In this document: positions 7,679 through 14,679 of the stretch, one piece after another
How the letters are laid out: every line of letters begins with the position of its first letter
How positions within the stretch are numbered: the first letter of the stretch is position 1
NCBI RefSeq assembly: GCF_041435355.1
Contig: NZ_CP108445.1
Coordinates: 1 to 64,000, forward strand
DNA from: Streptomyces sp. NBC_01276
GTDB lineage: Bacteria; Actinomycetota; Actinomycetes; Streptomycetales; Streptomycetaceae
Direction of reading: 5' to 3'
DNA: 64,000 nt
Made by a program: the position numbers and the translations under genes
The notes under the pieces: generated by a model
Databases searched by the model: none
What the model was told of the DNA's origin: nothing
What the model saw: only the letters and a program-made list of their open reading frames with translations

Positions 7679-9283
7679 CTAGAACGGGGCTGTGGCGGGC
7701 CGGTCCTGCGACTGCTGGGCGTAGGCGGCCAACTCCGGGTACTCCCGGGCCAGCTGCTCGCGCAGCCGGCGGGTCTCCTCCGCCTCGGCCGTCCGCCGGG
7801 CCCGTACGGCAGCGTCTCGGGCCACTTCCCGCTCGGTGTGCTCGGTGTACGCGTCGTCCAGCATCTGCGCCCACTTTGCGGCCACCCTGGCCCGCTCCGC
7901 CTGCGCGGCGTACTCGGCCTCGGCCGCGGCCCGCAGGCCCGCCGTCGCCCGCTCGATCTGCCCGGCCTCGACCTCCGCGTGGCACTTCCAGCACAGGCCG
8001 TCCTCCGGCCTCGGTCCGTGCCCGGTCGCGTCGCAGTCCTCGCCCTGGCAGTCCCACCACACCGGCGCCGGGCCGGCCTCCCGCGGACCGGGCACCAGGC
8101 CCTGACGCCGGTCGGCCTTCCGGTCCGCCCGCCGCTGCTCGCACGCCGGGCACGCCGTGTCACGGTCGATCGTCACCCCGTCCTCGCACATCGGGTCCGG
8201 GCAGTCCGTCGACGGACGCACCAGGCCCACCGCGACCCCGACCGGGGAGCCGATGCCCGGCCCGCCCTCGGCCAGAGCCTCCCGGTAGCCGTGCGCCCAC
8301 CACCGGCGCTCCACCCGCGCCGCCAGCTGCTCCGCGGTCCGCCCGCCGTCCAGCGCGGCCAGGATCGCGTCCCGCAGCACCGCCGGCCGATACTTCGGCA
8401 GCAGCGCGACCAGGGCCTCGGGCCAGGAAGCCTCCACCCGGGCCACCGCGGCGGCTTGCTCACGCGACATCCGCGCCCCGGGCTTGTCGTCCTTCCCCGA
8501 CCGCGAACCCCGGTTCGGCGCGGCAGCGTCGGAGGACGCGGCGAAGCCGCCCCCGCCCTCTCGCGCGCCACCACCGGAAGAAGGCCTACGGCCGTCACCA
8601 CCGGGATTCTTGGGTTCTGGAGAGGGGCTATGGACAGGGCTATAGACATTGGGCAGCACCGGTGCTGCCACCGTGGCAGCACCGGTGCTGCTGTAGGTGG
8701 CAGCACCGGTGCTGCCACCTACGGAATCCTGAGATTCCTCAGCACCCGATCCTGAGGAGTTGCCCGGCTCCTGTTCGGCATCCCGCTGGGCGTGCAGTTT
8801 CTTCGTGCTGACCCCCTTGGTCACGCCGCCCTTGCGGACGTGGCCAGCAGCCCGCTTCGCTGCTCGCCGCTCCTCGATGCGCGCCTTCGCAACGTCGGCC
8901 GCGATGGCACCTGGAGGTAGCGGGTCGACCCATTCACCATGGCCCGCGTACATCAGAGGGGCGTCGTGCAGCTCATAGACGTTGGCGTCGTGCAGCTTCG
9001 GATTGTCAGGGCTCGGCCTCTCATGGATGGTCCACATGCCGGCGACCTCCCCCTCGAAGAGGGTGCGGTCCAAGGTGGACAGGGAGCAGCCCAGCTGACG
9101 GGCGAGCTCCGGCCGGTACGGCCGCCCTCGCCGGGTGTTCCGAGTGTGGGTGTCCGCATACGAGACCAAGATCCCGTAGAGAGTTCGCACGTTCGTGGAG
9201 TACCGGGGGTCACACATCCACCGGTTGCACGACTGGCCGAAGGGCAGGTTCCCTCCTCGCCGCACCTCCGGGTACAGGCTCAC
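7679..9283 (-). CDS. Winged-helix plasmid protein, candidate replication initiator
   Basis: A 534-residue protein. The N-terminal domain (about residues 1-105) holds LPFGQSCNRWMCDPRYS and an HTH (RPYRPELARQLGCSLSTLDR). A Gly/Ser-rich linker follows around residues 170-250, then a helical domain, two Cys clusters (CPDPMCED...CPACEQ and CQGEDC...CWKC) that could bind zinc, and a C-terminal Ala/Glu/Arg coiled coil. The linker is encoded by three near-identical palindromes, an arrangement recalling linear-plasmid initiators such as pSLA2 rep1, which carry iterons inside the gene. The GTG start (VSLYPEV) has AGGA upstream; a longer start at 9376 is possible. Assignment as initiator is inferred. 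Confidence 0.5.
   Translation of the reverse strand: MSLYPEVRRGGNLPFGQSCNRWMCDPRYSTNVRTLYGILVSYADTHTRNTRRGRPYRPELARQLGCSLSTLDRTLFEGEVAGMWTIHERPSPDNPKLHDANVYELHDAPLMYAGHGEWVDPLPPGAIAADVAKARIEERRAAKRAAGHVRKGGVTKGVSTKKLHAQRDAEQEPGNSSGSGAEESQDSVGGSTGAATYSSTGAATVAAPVLPNVYSPVHSPSPEPKNPGGDGRRPSSGGGAREGGGGFAASSDAAAPNRGSRSGKDDKPGARMSREQAAAVARVEASWPEALVALLPKYRPAVLRDAILAALDGGRTAEQLAARVERRWWAHGYREALAEGGPGIGSPVGVAVGLVRPSTDCPDPMCEDGVTIDRDTACPACEQRRADRKADRRQGLVPGPREAGPAPVWWDCQGEDCDATGHGPRPEDGLCWKCHAEVEAGQIERATAGLRAAAEAEYAAQAERARVAAKWAQMLDDAYTEHTEREVARDAAVRARRTAEAEETRRLREQLAREYPELAAYAQQSQDRPATAPF
8652..8722. repeat. Three iteron-like palindromes within the initiator gene
   Basis: Three copies of the 16-bp palindrome GCAGCACCGGTGCTGC lie at 8653-8668, 8676-8691 and 8700-8715, with centres 23 and 24 bp apart. 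The third extends to a perfect 30-bp palindrome (8693-8722) and the first to 18 bp (8652-8669). The period of just over two helical turns would let a dimeric protein bind the same face of DNA. They are candidates for origin iterons or an autoregulatory operator. Within the protein they encode repeats of STGAAT. Confidence 0.75.
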
Positions 9284-9660
9284 CTGACATCCTCGGTCGC
9301 GAAGACCACCTGGAGCTCTGCAAGGAATGGCGCTGCGACCAGAACAGCGATCTTGCTGCCTGTGAGTCGCCGCCACGGCGCAGTGGTCGTGGACGAGTAA
9401 ACGTGCAGGTCATGCACGGAAGGTCTCCCCGTGATCGGGGAGTCGCGGACAGCGAATGTGACCAGACCGGGCCCCTGGAGTGGTGGCCCCTGTGTGACGG
9501 GCCACGTATTCTGGGGTACTGGTGACCACGAGGGCCCTTGGGCCCACGGGCATCACCCCGGCGAGGTCACCTCACCGGACACGACTCGGGCTCTGGAAAG
9601 GTAGCGAGTCGGTTGCTGTACGAGGCCGTTCCTGTTGGCGCAGGGGCGGCCTCAGCAGTT
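9284..9660. other. Intergenic region upstream of the candidate initiator gene
   Basis: No convincing gene is seen in these 377 bases, although a short minus-strand frame overlaps the start of the initiator gene. Several short inverted repeats occur around 9460-9570, for example GGGCCC elements at 9469 and 9549 and GGGCCAC/GTGACGGGCC. The region could contain the promoter or part of the origin for the leftward initiator gene. Confidence 0.35.
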
Positions 9661-9921
9661 TTATGAACTTGTCGGAGTGGTAGGGCGATGGACCAGGCTC
9701 TTGAGGAGATGGCTGTAAGCCTTCCGCCGGACACCGCGTGGCTCTGCGACGCCAGTCTCCCAACGAGCGACCTGGACGCGTCCTACGCCAACAGCCGTCG
9801 CCACCTGCTGCTGAGTCAGACCAGCAGCGCGGCGCAACGCGCCCCGTTCCTCAACGGCTGGCAGCCAGACCGCCTCGTGGAGCAGATCCTCCACCACTGA
9901 AAGGCGTGCTTGATCGATCAT
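9661..9921 (-). CDS. Small XRE-family HTH protein
   Basis: An 86-residue protein whose centre reads LRRAAGLTQQQVATAVGVGR followed by VQVARWETG, a canonical lambda-repressor-like HTH. It is too short for an effector domain, so it is probably a plasmid copy-control or maintenance regulator. The ATG at 9921 (MIDQARLSV) is preferred over an upstream GTG because GGAGG lies at the right distance and overlaps that GTG. It reads toward the initiator gene and may regulate it. Confidence 0.75.
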   Translation of the reverse strand: MIDQARLSVVEDLLHEAVWLPAVEERGALRRAAGLTQQQVATAVGVGRVQVARWETGVAEPRGVRRKAYSHLLKSLVHRPTTPTSS

Positions 9922-10020
9922 CAGATCCACCTCCGGTGCCTGATCTTCGAAAAAGATACACCCTGGCTACAGTGCGCCCTCCGTATCGGCGTCGGCGAGT
10001 TGCGGCACGACAAGCACCTA

Positions 10021-10776
10021 TCAGGTGCCAGACAGGGGCAAATTGTCATAGGTGAACTTCAGCCGGTCAGCGGGGGCAACTGCGCGCAGAACCTCCAAGG
10101 CCCGGCCCTGGGTGTCGTGGGTGAGGCGCTCCAGGGCGATCACCCACACGCGGCCGCCGATCCGCAACTGAGCAGCTTCATCCTCTGTAGGCGGGCGGGC
10201 TTCGACGGTCTCACTGGCACGGGCAGGCTTGTGCCCAGCATGGGTGAGGGCTCCGTAGACCCCGCCGTCGACCTTGCCATCTCTGTCGAGCCCCGCAGCC
10301 TCGGCGATCGGCGCCGGATACCAAGCATGCTGAAGCTGGACAACATCGGACGGCAGGATGACGGCCTGGCGTACGCGGTAGACGAGCTCGTCACCTTCGA
10401 TGAGTCCTAGAAGCCCCGCCAGACCAGCGTCCGCGTGGACGCGCTCCACGGAGACGAACTGCATGTGTCCGTCAAGCCCGAGAGCTGCCGTGGCGGATTC
10501 CCACGGGCCCGCGGGCCCGCCTGGCGCCAGCACCTGCCCGTACCTGCTCAGGGGCAAGGCAACCGAGCTGGTCGAGCGAACGATGGTGCCGGCGCGCTTT
10601 GACGAGAAGACCAGCCCCTCGTCCGCCAGGGATCCAATCGCCTTGGTCACCGTTGCCTTCGAAACGCCGTACTCGGCCACGAGCTGCGCATTCGTGGGCA
10701 ACTTGGCACCCACTGCGTACTCCCCCGCCGCGATACGCCGGCGCAGCTCGTCGGAGAGATCTCCCGAACTGGTCAT
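10021..10776 (-). CDS. GntR-family repressor, KorSA/TraR-like
   Basis: A 251-residue regulator. Residues 1-75 form a GntR winged helix (LSDELRRRIAAGEYAVGAKL, QLVAEYGVSKATVTKAIGSL). The rest, about 90-250, is a UTRA-like effector domain (WESATAALGLDGHMQFVSV, GDELVYRVRQAVI). Streptomyces conjugative plasmids and integrative elements such as pSAM2 carry GntR repressors of this type that limit transfer genes. It is divergent from the rightward spd-like operon, and two palindromes centred on CCTAGG lie between them, consistent with autoregulation and repression of that operon. Confidence 0.8.
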   Translation of the reverse strand: MTSSGDLSDELRRRIAAGEYAVGAKLPTNAQLVAEYGVSKATVTKAIGSLADEGLVFSSKRAGTIVRSTSSVALPLSRYGQVLAPGGPAGPWESATAALGLDGHMQFVSVERVHADAGLAGLLGLIEGDELVYRVRQAVILPSDVVQLQHAWYPAPIAEAAGLDRDGKVDGGVYGALTHAGHKPARASETVEARPPTEDEAAQLRIGGRVWVIALERLTHDTQGRALEVLRAVAPADRLKFTYDNLPLSGT

Positions 10777-10805
10777 GCGCTTCCACCTCCCATTCAGGTC
10801 ACACC

Positions 10806-10873
10806 TTATCGCCTAGGCGTTATTGACAACAGTCGGGCACCCAGGCATTCTCGTTAATGCCTAGGCAATAACG
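10806..10873. promoter_or_regulatory. Twin CCTAGG-centred operators in the divergent promoter region
   Basis: Two palindromes share the core GCCTAGGC. The left includes CGCCTAGGCG (10810-10819). The right spans 10852-10873 and is symmetrical over 22 bp except for one central pair (CGTTAATGCC/GGCAATAACG). The centres are 48 bp apart. TTGACA at 10823-10828 followed 17 bp later by CATTCT could be a rightward promoter lying between them. The GntR protein encoded next door is the obvious candidate ligand. Confidence 0.6.
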
Positions 10874-10924
10874 AAGCGGCTGCCGCTTCGGTCCAGGTTT
10901 CATGCCCGCCTGCAAACGCAGGTG

Positions 10925-10980
10925 CCCGGCCGGTGAGGACACACCGGCCGGGCGGCGGAGCGCGGGGTTCCAGCCCCGCG
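10925..10980 (+). terminator. Tandem leader hairpins
   Basis: CCCGGCCGGTG (10925-10935) pairs perfectly with 10942-10952, and CGCGGGG (10961-10967) with CCCCGCG (10974-10980). They lie between the putative rightward promoter and the first gene at 11018, so they may attenuate transcription or hide the ribosome-binding site. There is no U-tract. Confidence 0.4.
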
Positions 10981-11017
10981 CCCGCTGTCGGGTGGTCCGC
11001 TGTGAGAGGACGCCGAC

Positions 11018-11224
11018 GTGGCGATGGTGACAGAGGTAATGCACAGGTGGCGGCTGCGGCGCAGTGTGCGCTGCGCTGCGGTCCGGAGTCGGACGGTTCT
11101 GCCGTCCGGGTTCTGCACCGCGGCGCTCGCCGTGCCGGCCCAGGCGGCGCCGGAGGCGCTGGCCCTGGGTGGGGATGAGCTGCGGGTGCGGGCCGGTCTG
11201 CGGGCCCTGGGGGTCGAGCTGTGA
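11018..11224 (+). CDS. Small hypothetical protein, first gene of the spd-like operon
   Basis: A 68-residue basic protein with a run of Arg in the first half and a short Ala-rich hydrophobic stretch (FCTAALAVPAQAAPEALAL). Function unknown. Its stop overlaps the GTG of the next gene (GTGA), which supports translation. An AGAGGA motif precedes the GTG. Confidence 0.45.
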   Translation: MAMVTEVMHRWRLRRSVRCAAVRSRTVLPSGFCTAALAVPAQAAPEALALGGDELRVRAGLRALGVEL

Positions 11225-11502
11225 GTGCCGTAGAAGGGGGGACCCCGCTGGCGGCGGACTGGTTGGACCGGTTGTGGGAGTACGCGGACCTGGCCCCCGC
11301 TCCGGCGGTGCGTCGGGAGCGGTCGGGCGGGCCGACCTGCACGGCCGTGGACCCCACGATGGTCTTCCCGGAGCCGCAGGAGTTGACCCCGGTGGAGCGT
11401 GAGGCGCCGAGGGTGTGCGTCGGCTGCCTGGTACGCGACCTGGGCTTGGCCGTCGTCTCGGTGTTCAACTTGTACTGGGCCGTGGCGAAGGCGGGTCTGT
11501 AA
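11221..11502 (+). CDS. Small hypothetical protein, spd-like operon
   Basis: A 93-residue protein starting at a GTG that overlaps the previous stop. The N-terminal half is polar (ADWLDRLWEYADLAPAPAV). The second half has a Cys pair (CVGC) and a hydrophobic C-terminal helix (LGLAVVSVFNLYWAVA), so it may be membrane-attached. It ends in TAATG, overlapping the next start. Function unknown; small membrane proteins of this kind are common in Streptomyces plasmid spread operons. Confidence 0.6.
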   Translation: MSAVEGGTPLAADWLDRLWEYADLAPAPAVRRERSGGPTCTAVDPTMVFPEPQELTPVEREAPRVCVGCLVRDLGLAVVSVFNLYWAVAKAGL

Positions 11503-12209
11503 TGCGCCGCCGCCCGATCGAGCCGACCGTGATCATTCCGCCGCGGGCCGGGGGAGGAGACCCCCCGCCCCCCGCCCCACCCGCCCCGCCGACCGAGCCG
11601 CCGGCCGAGTGGTACGACGCTCCGGCGGACCCTCCGGCGGCCGGAGGGACGCTCGTCGTCCGCGAGTCCGTGTACGTCGAGCACCACTACATCGAGGCGC
11701 CCCCGGCCGAGGCCCAGGCCAAGGCCAAGCAGCCCGGCTGGTACTCGAAGAACCCCCGGATCCGGTTCACCGCCTTCAACCTCTCGGCGGGGATGGTCGG
11801 CCTCTCGCTGATGACCACGTTCGGCGGTGGCGTGGACCTGCTCGCACGGGTGGCTGCGGACCCGGTCCCTATGTCGACCACGGTCGTCACCGTCGTTGCC
11901 GCTGCCGCCGGGTGGAAGTGCTGCCGCGTCTTCCGCCCCATCGGTCCGATCGGTGGCGCGATCGTGGCCGCCTACTGGGGGCAGGGCACCAGCCCGTTGC
12001 TGGCCGACCTGTACGCCGACGCCGGGAAGGGGCCGGGGCTGATCGCCCCGCTCGCCGTCTCAGCCGGCGCCGCACTCGCCTGCTGGTTCTTCATCGACCG
12101 TCGCCCCCAGATCCGCCGTTGGCCCCTCTCCGCCCGGTGGGTCGCGCGGATCCCGCTCGCCGGTGTCGTCCTCTCCTGCCTCCTCTACACCTCCTGGAAG
12201 GCCTCATGA
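11502..12209 (+). CDS. Membrane protein, spd-like operon
   Basis: A 235-residue protein. Residues 1-80 are a Pro-rich cytoplasmic or linker region. Then come about four hydrophobic helices (AGMVGLSLMTTFGG, VVTVVAAAAGW, GGAIVAAYW, IAPLAVSAGAALACWFFI and IPLAGVVLSCLLYTSW). The start overlaps the preceding stop (TAATG) and its end overlaps the next ATG (ATGA). By position it resembles the spread/transfer membrane proteins of Streptomyces plasmids, but I do not recognise a specific family. Confidence 0.6.
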   Translation: MRRRPIEPTVIIPPRAGGGDPPPPAPPAPPTEPPAEWYDAPADPPAAGGTLVVRESVYVEHHYIEAPPAEAQAKAKQPGWYSKNPRIRFTAFNLSAGMVGLSLMTTFGGGVDLLARVAADPVPMSTTVVTVVAAAAGWKCCRVFRPIGPIGGAIVAAYWGQGTSPLLADLYADAGKGPGLIAPLAVSAGAALACWFFIDRRPQIRRWPLSARWVARIPLAGVVLSCLLYTSWKAS

Positions 12210-12670
12210 ACGTGCAGCTTGCCACCGAGACCGTGATCGCTGCGGGGCCCATCCTCGGTCAGGTCGGCGTCCCCGCCATCGCGATGGCGGACGGCATCTA
12301 CCTCTTCCTCGGGCTGCGCGGTGCCAAGCGGGTGTCCCTCACCCGCGACAAGGCCGCCAACATGGGAGCCGTCTTCGGTGCCCTCGGGACCGCCGCCGGA
12401 GGCACGCTCGCCCAGGCCGTCCAGGGTCTCGGCAAGGTCCCCACGAGCATTTTCGACGGCGTCGGACAGTCCCTCTCCGGCGGTGACTTCGGACTCGCTG
12501 GTGCGGCGCTGATCCTCGGGATCGTCACGTACGTCCCCGACTGGAAGAAGCTCTCGATCCCCGCTTTCGGCGGGATCGGGCTCGGGTCGACCGCCGTCGC
12601 AGTCGGAGGCCTGTACCTGATCGTCAACAACGTCCTGATCATGGTGGCCCGAGGGCTGGGGGCACTGTGA
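12206..12670 (+). CDS. Membrane protein, spd-like operon
   Basis: A 154-residue protein made mostly of hydrophobic segments (VGVPAIAMADGIYLFLGL, MGAVFGALGTAAGGTLA, FGLAGAALILGIVTYV, GLGSTAVAVGGLYLIVNNVL), about four membrane helices. Translationally coupled on both sides by ATGA/GTGA overlaps. Probably a partner of the neighbouring membrane proteins in plasmid spread. Function inferred from context only. Confidence 0.6.
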   Translation: MNVQLATETVIAAGPILGQVGVPAIAMADGIYLFLGLRGAKRVSLTRDKAANMGAVFGALGTAAGGTLAQAVQGLGKVPTSIFDGVGQSLSGGDFGLAGAALILGIVTYVPDWKKLSIPAFGGIGLGSTAVAVGGLYLIVNNVLIMVARGLGAL

Positions 12671-13704
12671 CCACGGGGGAGTCCGCAGCCTCGGTGCTGC
12701 GCGGGGTCGGCCCGGTGATGCGTGCGTGGTGGACCGGATCCCTGGTCATGAGCCGGTGGACCTGCGGCTGCGTCCGCAGGGTGATCGGAGGCACGTGGCT
12801 GCTGCTGCGGACCGATCCGGAGGCCACCCGCTCCGTACAGGCCAAGGCCGACAAGGCCGCCACCGCGAAGGCGAGGGCCACGGCCAAGCGCCGTGCCCCC
12901 TCCGACGAGGGGGAGGGCGAGGCGGAAGAGGCTGAGGAGGTCAAGGCTCCCCCGGTCCAGCCGGTGCTCCGCCCGCTGACCGACACGCTCATGCTCGCCG
13001 CCGTCGCCGGGATGCTCGCGTCCGGCGCGGGCGGCGCAGCCGCGGCCGCAGCGTGGCCGTACGTGCAGCAGCTCGGGCAGTGGCGCGGGCTCATCTACTC
13101 CGGTGCCCTCGTTGTGTGGTCCGTCGGCGCCTGGATGCTCTCCCCGACCCCTCCGCCCCTCGACATCGTCGAGGGCCAGGGCGAGGAGGACCCCGGGCCA
13201 CCGGATGACGACCCCGCAGCCGGCGCCCCCGCCGACGAGCAGGTTCCCGACGACGATGACGGGACGTGGCTCGACCTTGCAGAGGTCGCGGCCATCGTGC
13301 AGGACGTCGCCGCCCGCCACGACCACACGGGCGTTCACCTCGCCGATCTGCTGGCCCACCCCGAGTTCGAGGGATGGGACCAGGCCGAGCTCCGCGCGGC
13401 GTTCGAAGACGACTGGCATGTACCAGTCGTGGAGTTCAAGCTCCGGTACCCCGTCGAGGGCCTGAAGAAGAAGCGCGAGCGGGTGCGGATCGGGGTCCGC
13501 CTGGCGGACCTCCGGGACCGCCTCGCAGAGGCTCCCACAACGGTCCCCGAGAGGGGTCAGCAGACCCCCGCCGAGCACCCCGTCCAGGCCCCTGTTCAGG
13601 CTCCCGTCCAGCACCCCGTCCAGACCCCTTACCCGGGCCTGTATCTGGTGCGCTCCGAGCCCCTCCCCGAGCCCCCTCAGGGCCCCCGGACGGTCGCGGG
13701 GTAG
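12667..13704 (+). CDS. Membrane protein with C-terminal acidic and repeat region
   Basis: A 345-residue protein. Two membrane helices (near residues 105-130 and 140-155) follow a charged Ala/Lys/Glu stretch. A DDDD-rich linker leads to a soluble domain (WLDLAEVAAIVQDVAARHDH, GVRLADLRDRLAEAP). The C-terminal tail has tandem PVQ repeats (HPVQAPVQAPVQHPVQ). It lacks a Walker A box, so it is not the TraB translocase typical of such operons. GTGA overlap with the preceding gene. Possibly a scaffold of the spread apparatus; function unknown. Confidence 0.6.
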   Translation: MTTGESAASVLRGVGPVMRAWWTGSLVMSRWTCGCVRRVIGGTWLLLRTDPEATRSVQAKADKAATAKARATAKRRAPSDEGEGEAEEAEEVKAPPVQPVLRPLTDTLMLAAVAGMLASGAGGAAAAAAWPYVQQLGQWRGLIYSGALVVWSVGAWMLSPTPPPLDIVEGQGEEDPGPPDDDPAAGAPADEQVPDDDDGTWLDLAEVAAIVQDVAARHDHTGVHLADLLAHPEFEGWDQAELRAAFEDDWHVPVVEFKLRYPVEGLKKKRERVRIGVRLADLRDRLAEAPTTVPERGQQTPAEHPVQAPVQAPVQHPVQTPYPGLYLVRSEPLPEPPQGPRTVAG

Positions 13705-13795
13705 GCCGGTAGAACCCGCAGGTCAGAGCGCGTTCCTACCGCCCGCCTACCGTCCTGCCTACCCCCTCTTCTACTGGGCTTCGCCGCCCGGAAGG

Positions 13796-13814
13796 GCCCC
13801 TCTCCGAGAGGGGC
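13796..13814 (+). terminator. Hairpin after the membrane-protein genes
   Basis: GCCCCTCTC and GAGAGGGGC pair perfectly around one base. No U-tract follows at once, but AAAAAA occurs about 10 bases later, before another GC-rich inverted repeat (CCCGCCCCGGG...CCCGGGACGGGC). Possible partial terminator between the first operon and the small genes. Confidence 0.45.
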
Positions 13815-13897
13815 TGAAAGGCACGAAAAAACCCGCCCCGGGCCACCTACCGAGCACCCCGGGACGGGCGTCCACCCCAAGAGATGGAGAGACCATC

Positions 13898-14053
13898 ATG
13901 ACACTTCGCCAGCCCAAGCCCGACCTCACCGACCCGCGCCTCCAGGGCCACGAGACCACCTACAGCGCCTCCCGCGGCGGCTGGATCAAGCAGCCCCCCA
14001 GGCCTACCCCTGGCGCGGGTGTGGGCAACACCAGCTCGAAGGGCGGTCGCTGA
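13898..14053 (+). CDS. Small hypothetical protein (51 aa)
   Basis: ATG preceded by GATGGAGAGACC. The 51-residue product is Pro/Gly-rich (LQGHETTYSASRGGWIKQPP) with no membrane helix. It is followed after one base by the next ATG. Four small genes in a row with tight spacing suggest one transcript. Function unknown. Confidence 0.55.
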   Translation: MTLRQPKPDLTDPRLQGHETTYSASRGGWIKQPPRPTPGAGVGNTSSKGGR

Positions 14054-14054
14054 G

Positions 14055-14198
14055 ATGGCGCGACACACCTCCCCGACCTGCCACGGTCGGCGCATGAAGC
14101 GGGACGCCACGCGGGGCACCTATCGGTGCGTGGAGTGCGGTACCTGGACCGCCCGTCTGCTGGCCGCCGGTCTCGCTGTCTTCGGGAGTGCCCGATGA
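14055..14198 (+). CDS. Small Cys-motif protein (47 aa)
   Basis: The 47-residue product has CHGRR, then YRCVECGTW, a possible zinc-binding pair, and a hydrophobic tail (LLAAGLAVFGSAR). The stop overlaps the next ATG (ATGA), supporting expression. Function unknown. Confidence 0.55.
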   Translation: MARHTSPTCHGRRMKRDATRGTYRCVECGTWTARLLAAGLAVFGSAR

Positions 14199-14350
14199 CG
14201 CAGAACTTGCAGGCGGCGGCCGCGCAGGCCGCAACGCAGGCCGAGGCCGCGAAGCTGGCCGCCGAGGCCGCCGCCGAGGCTGCCCGCCGCGCCTCGGAGG
14301 CCGCCGCCGTCCTCGTGGCCGACATCGCCGCCCATCTGTCCGGCCGCTGA
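14195..14350 (+). CDS. Small Ala-rich helical protein (51 aa)
   Basis: A 51-residue product consisting of an uninterrupted Ala/Glu/Gln-rich helix (QAAAAQAATQAEAAKLAAEA), probably a coiled coil. Coupled to the gene before it through ATGA. The same kind of helix makes up the centre of the DUF2637 protein downstream, so the two may interact; this is inference. Confidence 0.5.
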   Translation: MTQNLQAAAAQAATQAEAAKLAAEAAAEAARRASEAAAVLVADIAAHLSGR

Positions 14351-14360
14351 GGAGGCATCC

Positions 14361-14564
14361 GTGACCGACAACCTGACGCAGGCCCTGGCCGCAGACGACG
14401 CGGACGAGGACGCCGGTATGCACCCCGACGACCGGACGGCCTGTCACACCCACCAGGCGTGGGCGCACGACTGCTCCGGCCGGCACGTCCAGCCGACGGC
14501 CGGACAGCTGCTCGCCGCAGCACGGGAAGTCGACCGTATCCGCGCGCGAACCCACCACCACTAG
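14361..14564 (+). CDS. Small hypothetical protein (67 aa)
   Basis: GTG start with GAGGAGG upstream. The 67-residue product is acidic at the N-terminus and His-rich at the end (CHTHQAWAHDCSGRH, RTHHH); the Cys/His spacing could bind metal. Part of the rightward group of small genes. Function unknown. Confidence 0.5.
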   Translation: MTDNLTQALAADDADEDAGMHPDDRTACHTHQAWAHDCSGRHVQPTAGQLLAAAREVDRIRARTHHH

Positions 14565-14679
14565 CCGCTTTCAGACCCGGAGGGCGCCCCGGGCAACATG
14601 GGGGCGCTACCGCAACAACACCAGCACCACCGGGCGGGACTCCGGTCCCGCCCGGCCGACCACCAGCAGAGGGAGACAG

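Noticed and set aside
7032..8153. Long minus-strand open frame of 373 codons
   Set aside because: It is the shadow of the initiator gene in another frame: Arg/Gly-rich composition, no binding site, and it crosses the HTH pseudogene.
12667..13704. Main transfer protein TraB of Streptomyces plasmids
   Set aside because: No Walker A/B or FtsK-like gamma domain can be seen; it is a membrane protein with repeats.
13705..13897. Possible CRISPR-like repeats (CCTACC words)
   Set aside because: The repeated word is only 6-7 bases with irregular spacing; no repeat-spacer structure.
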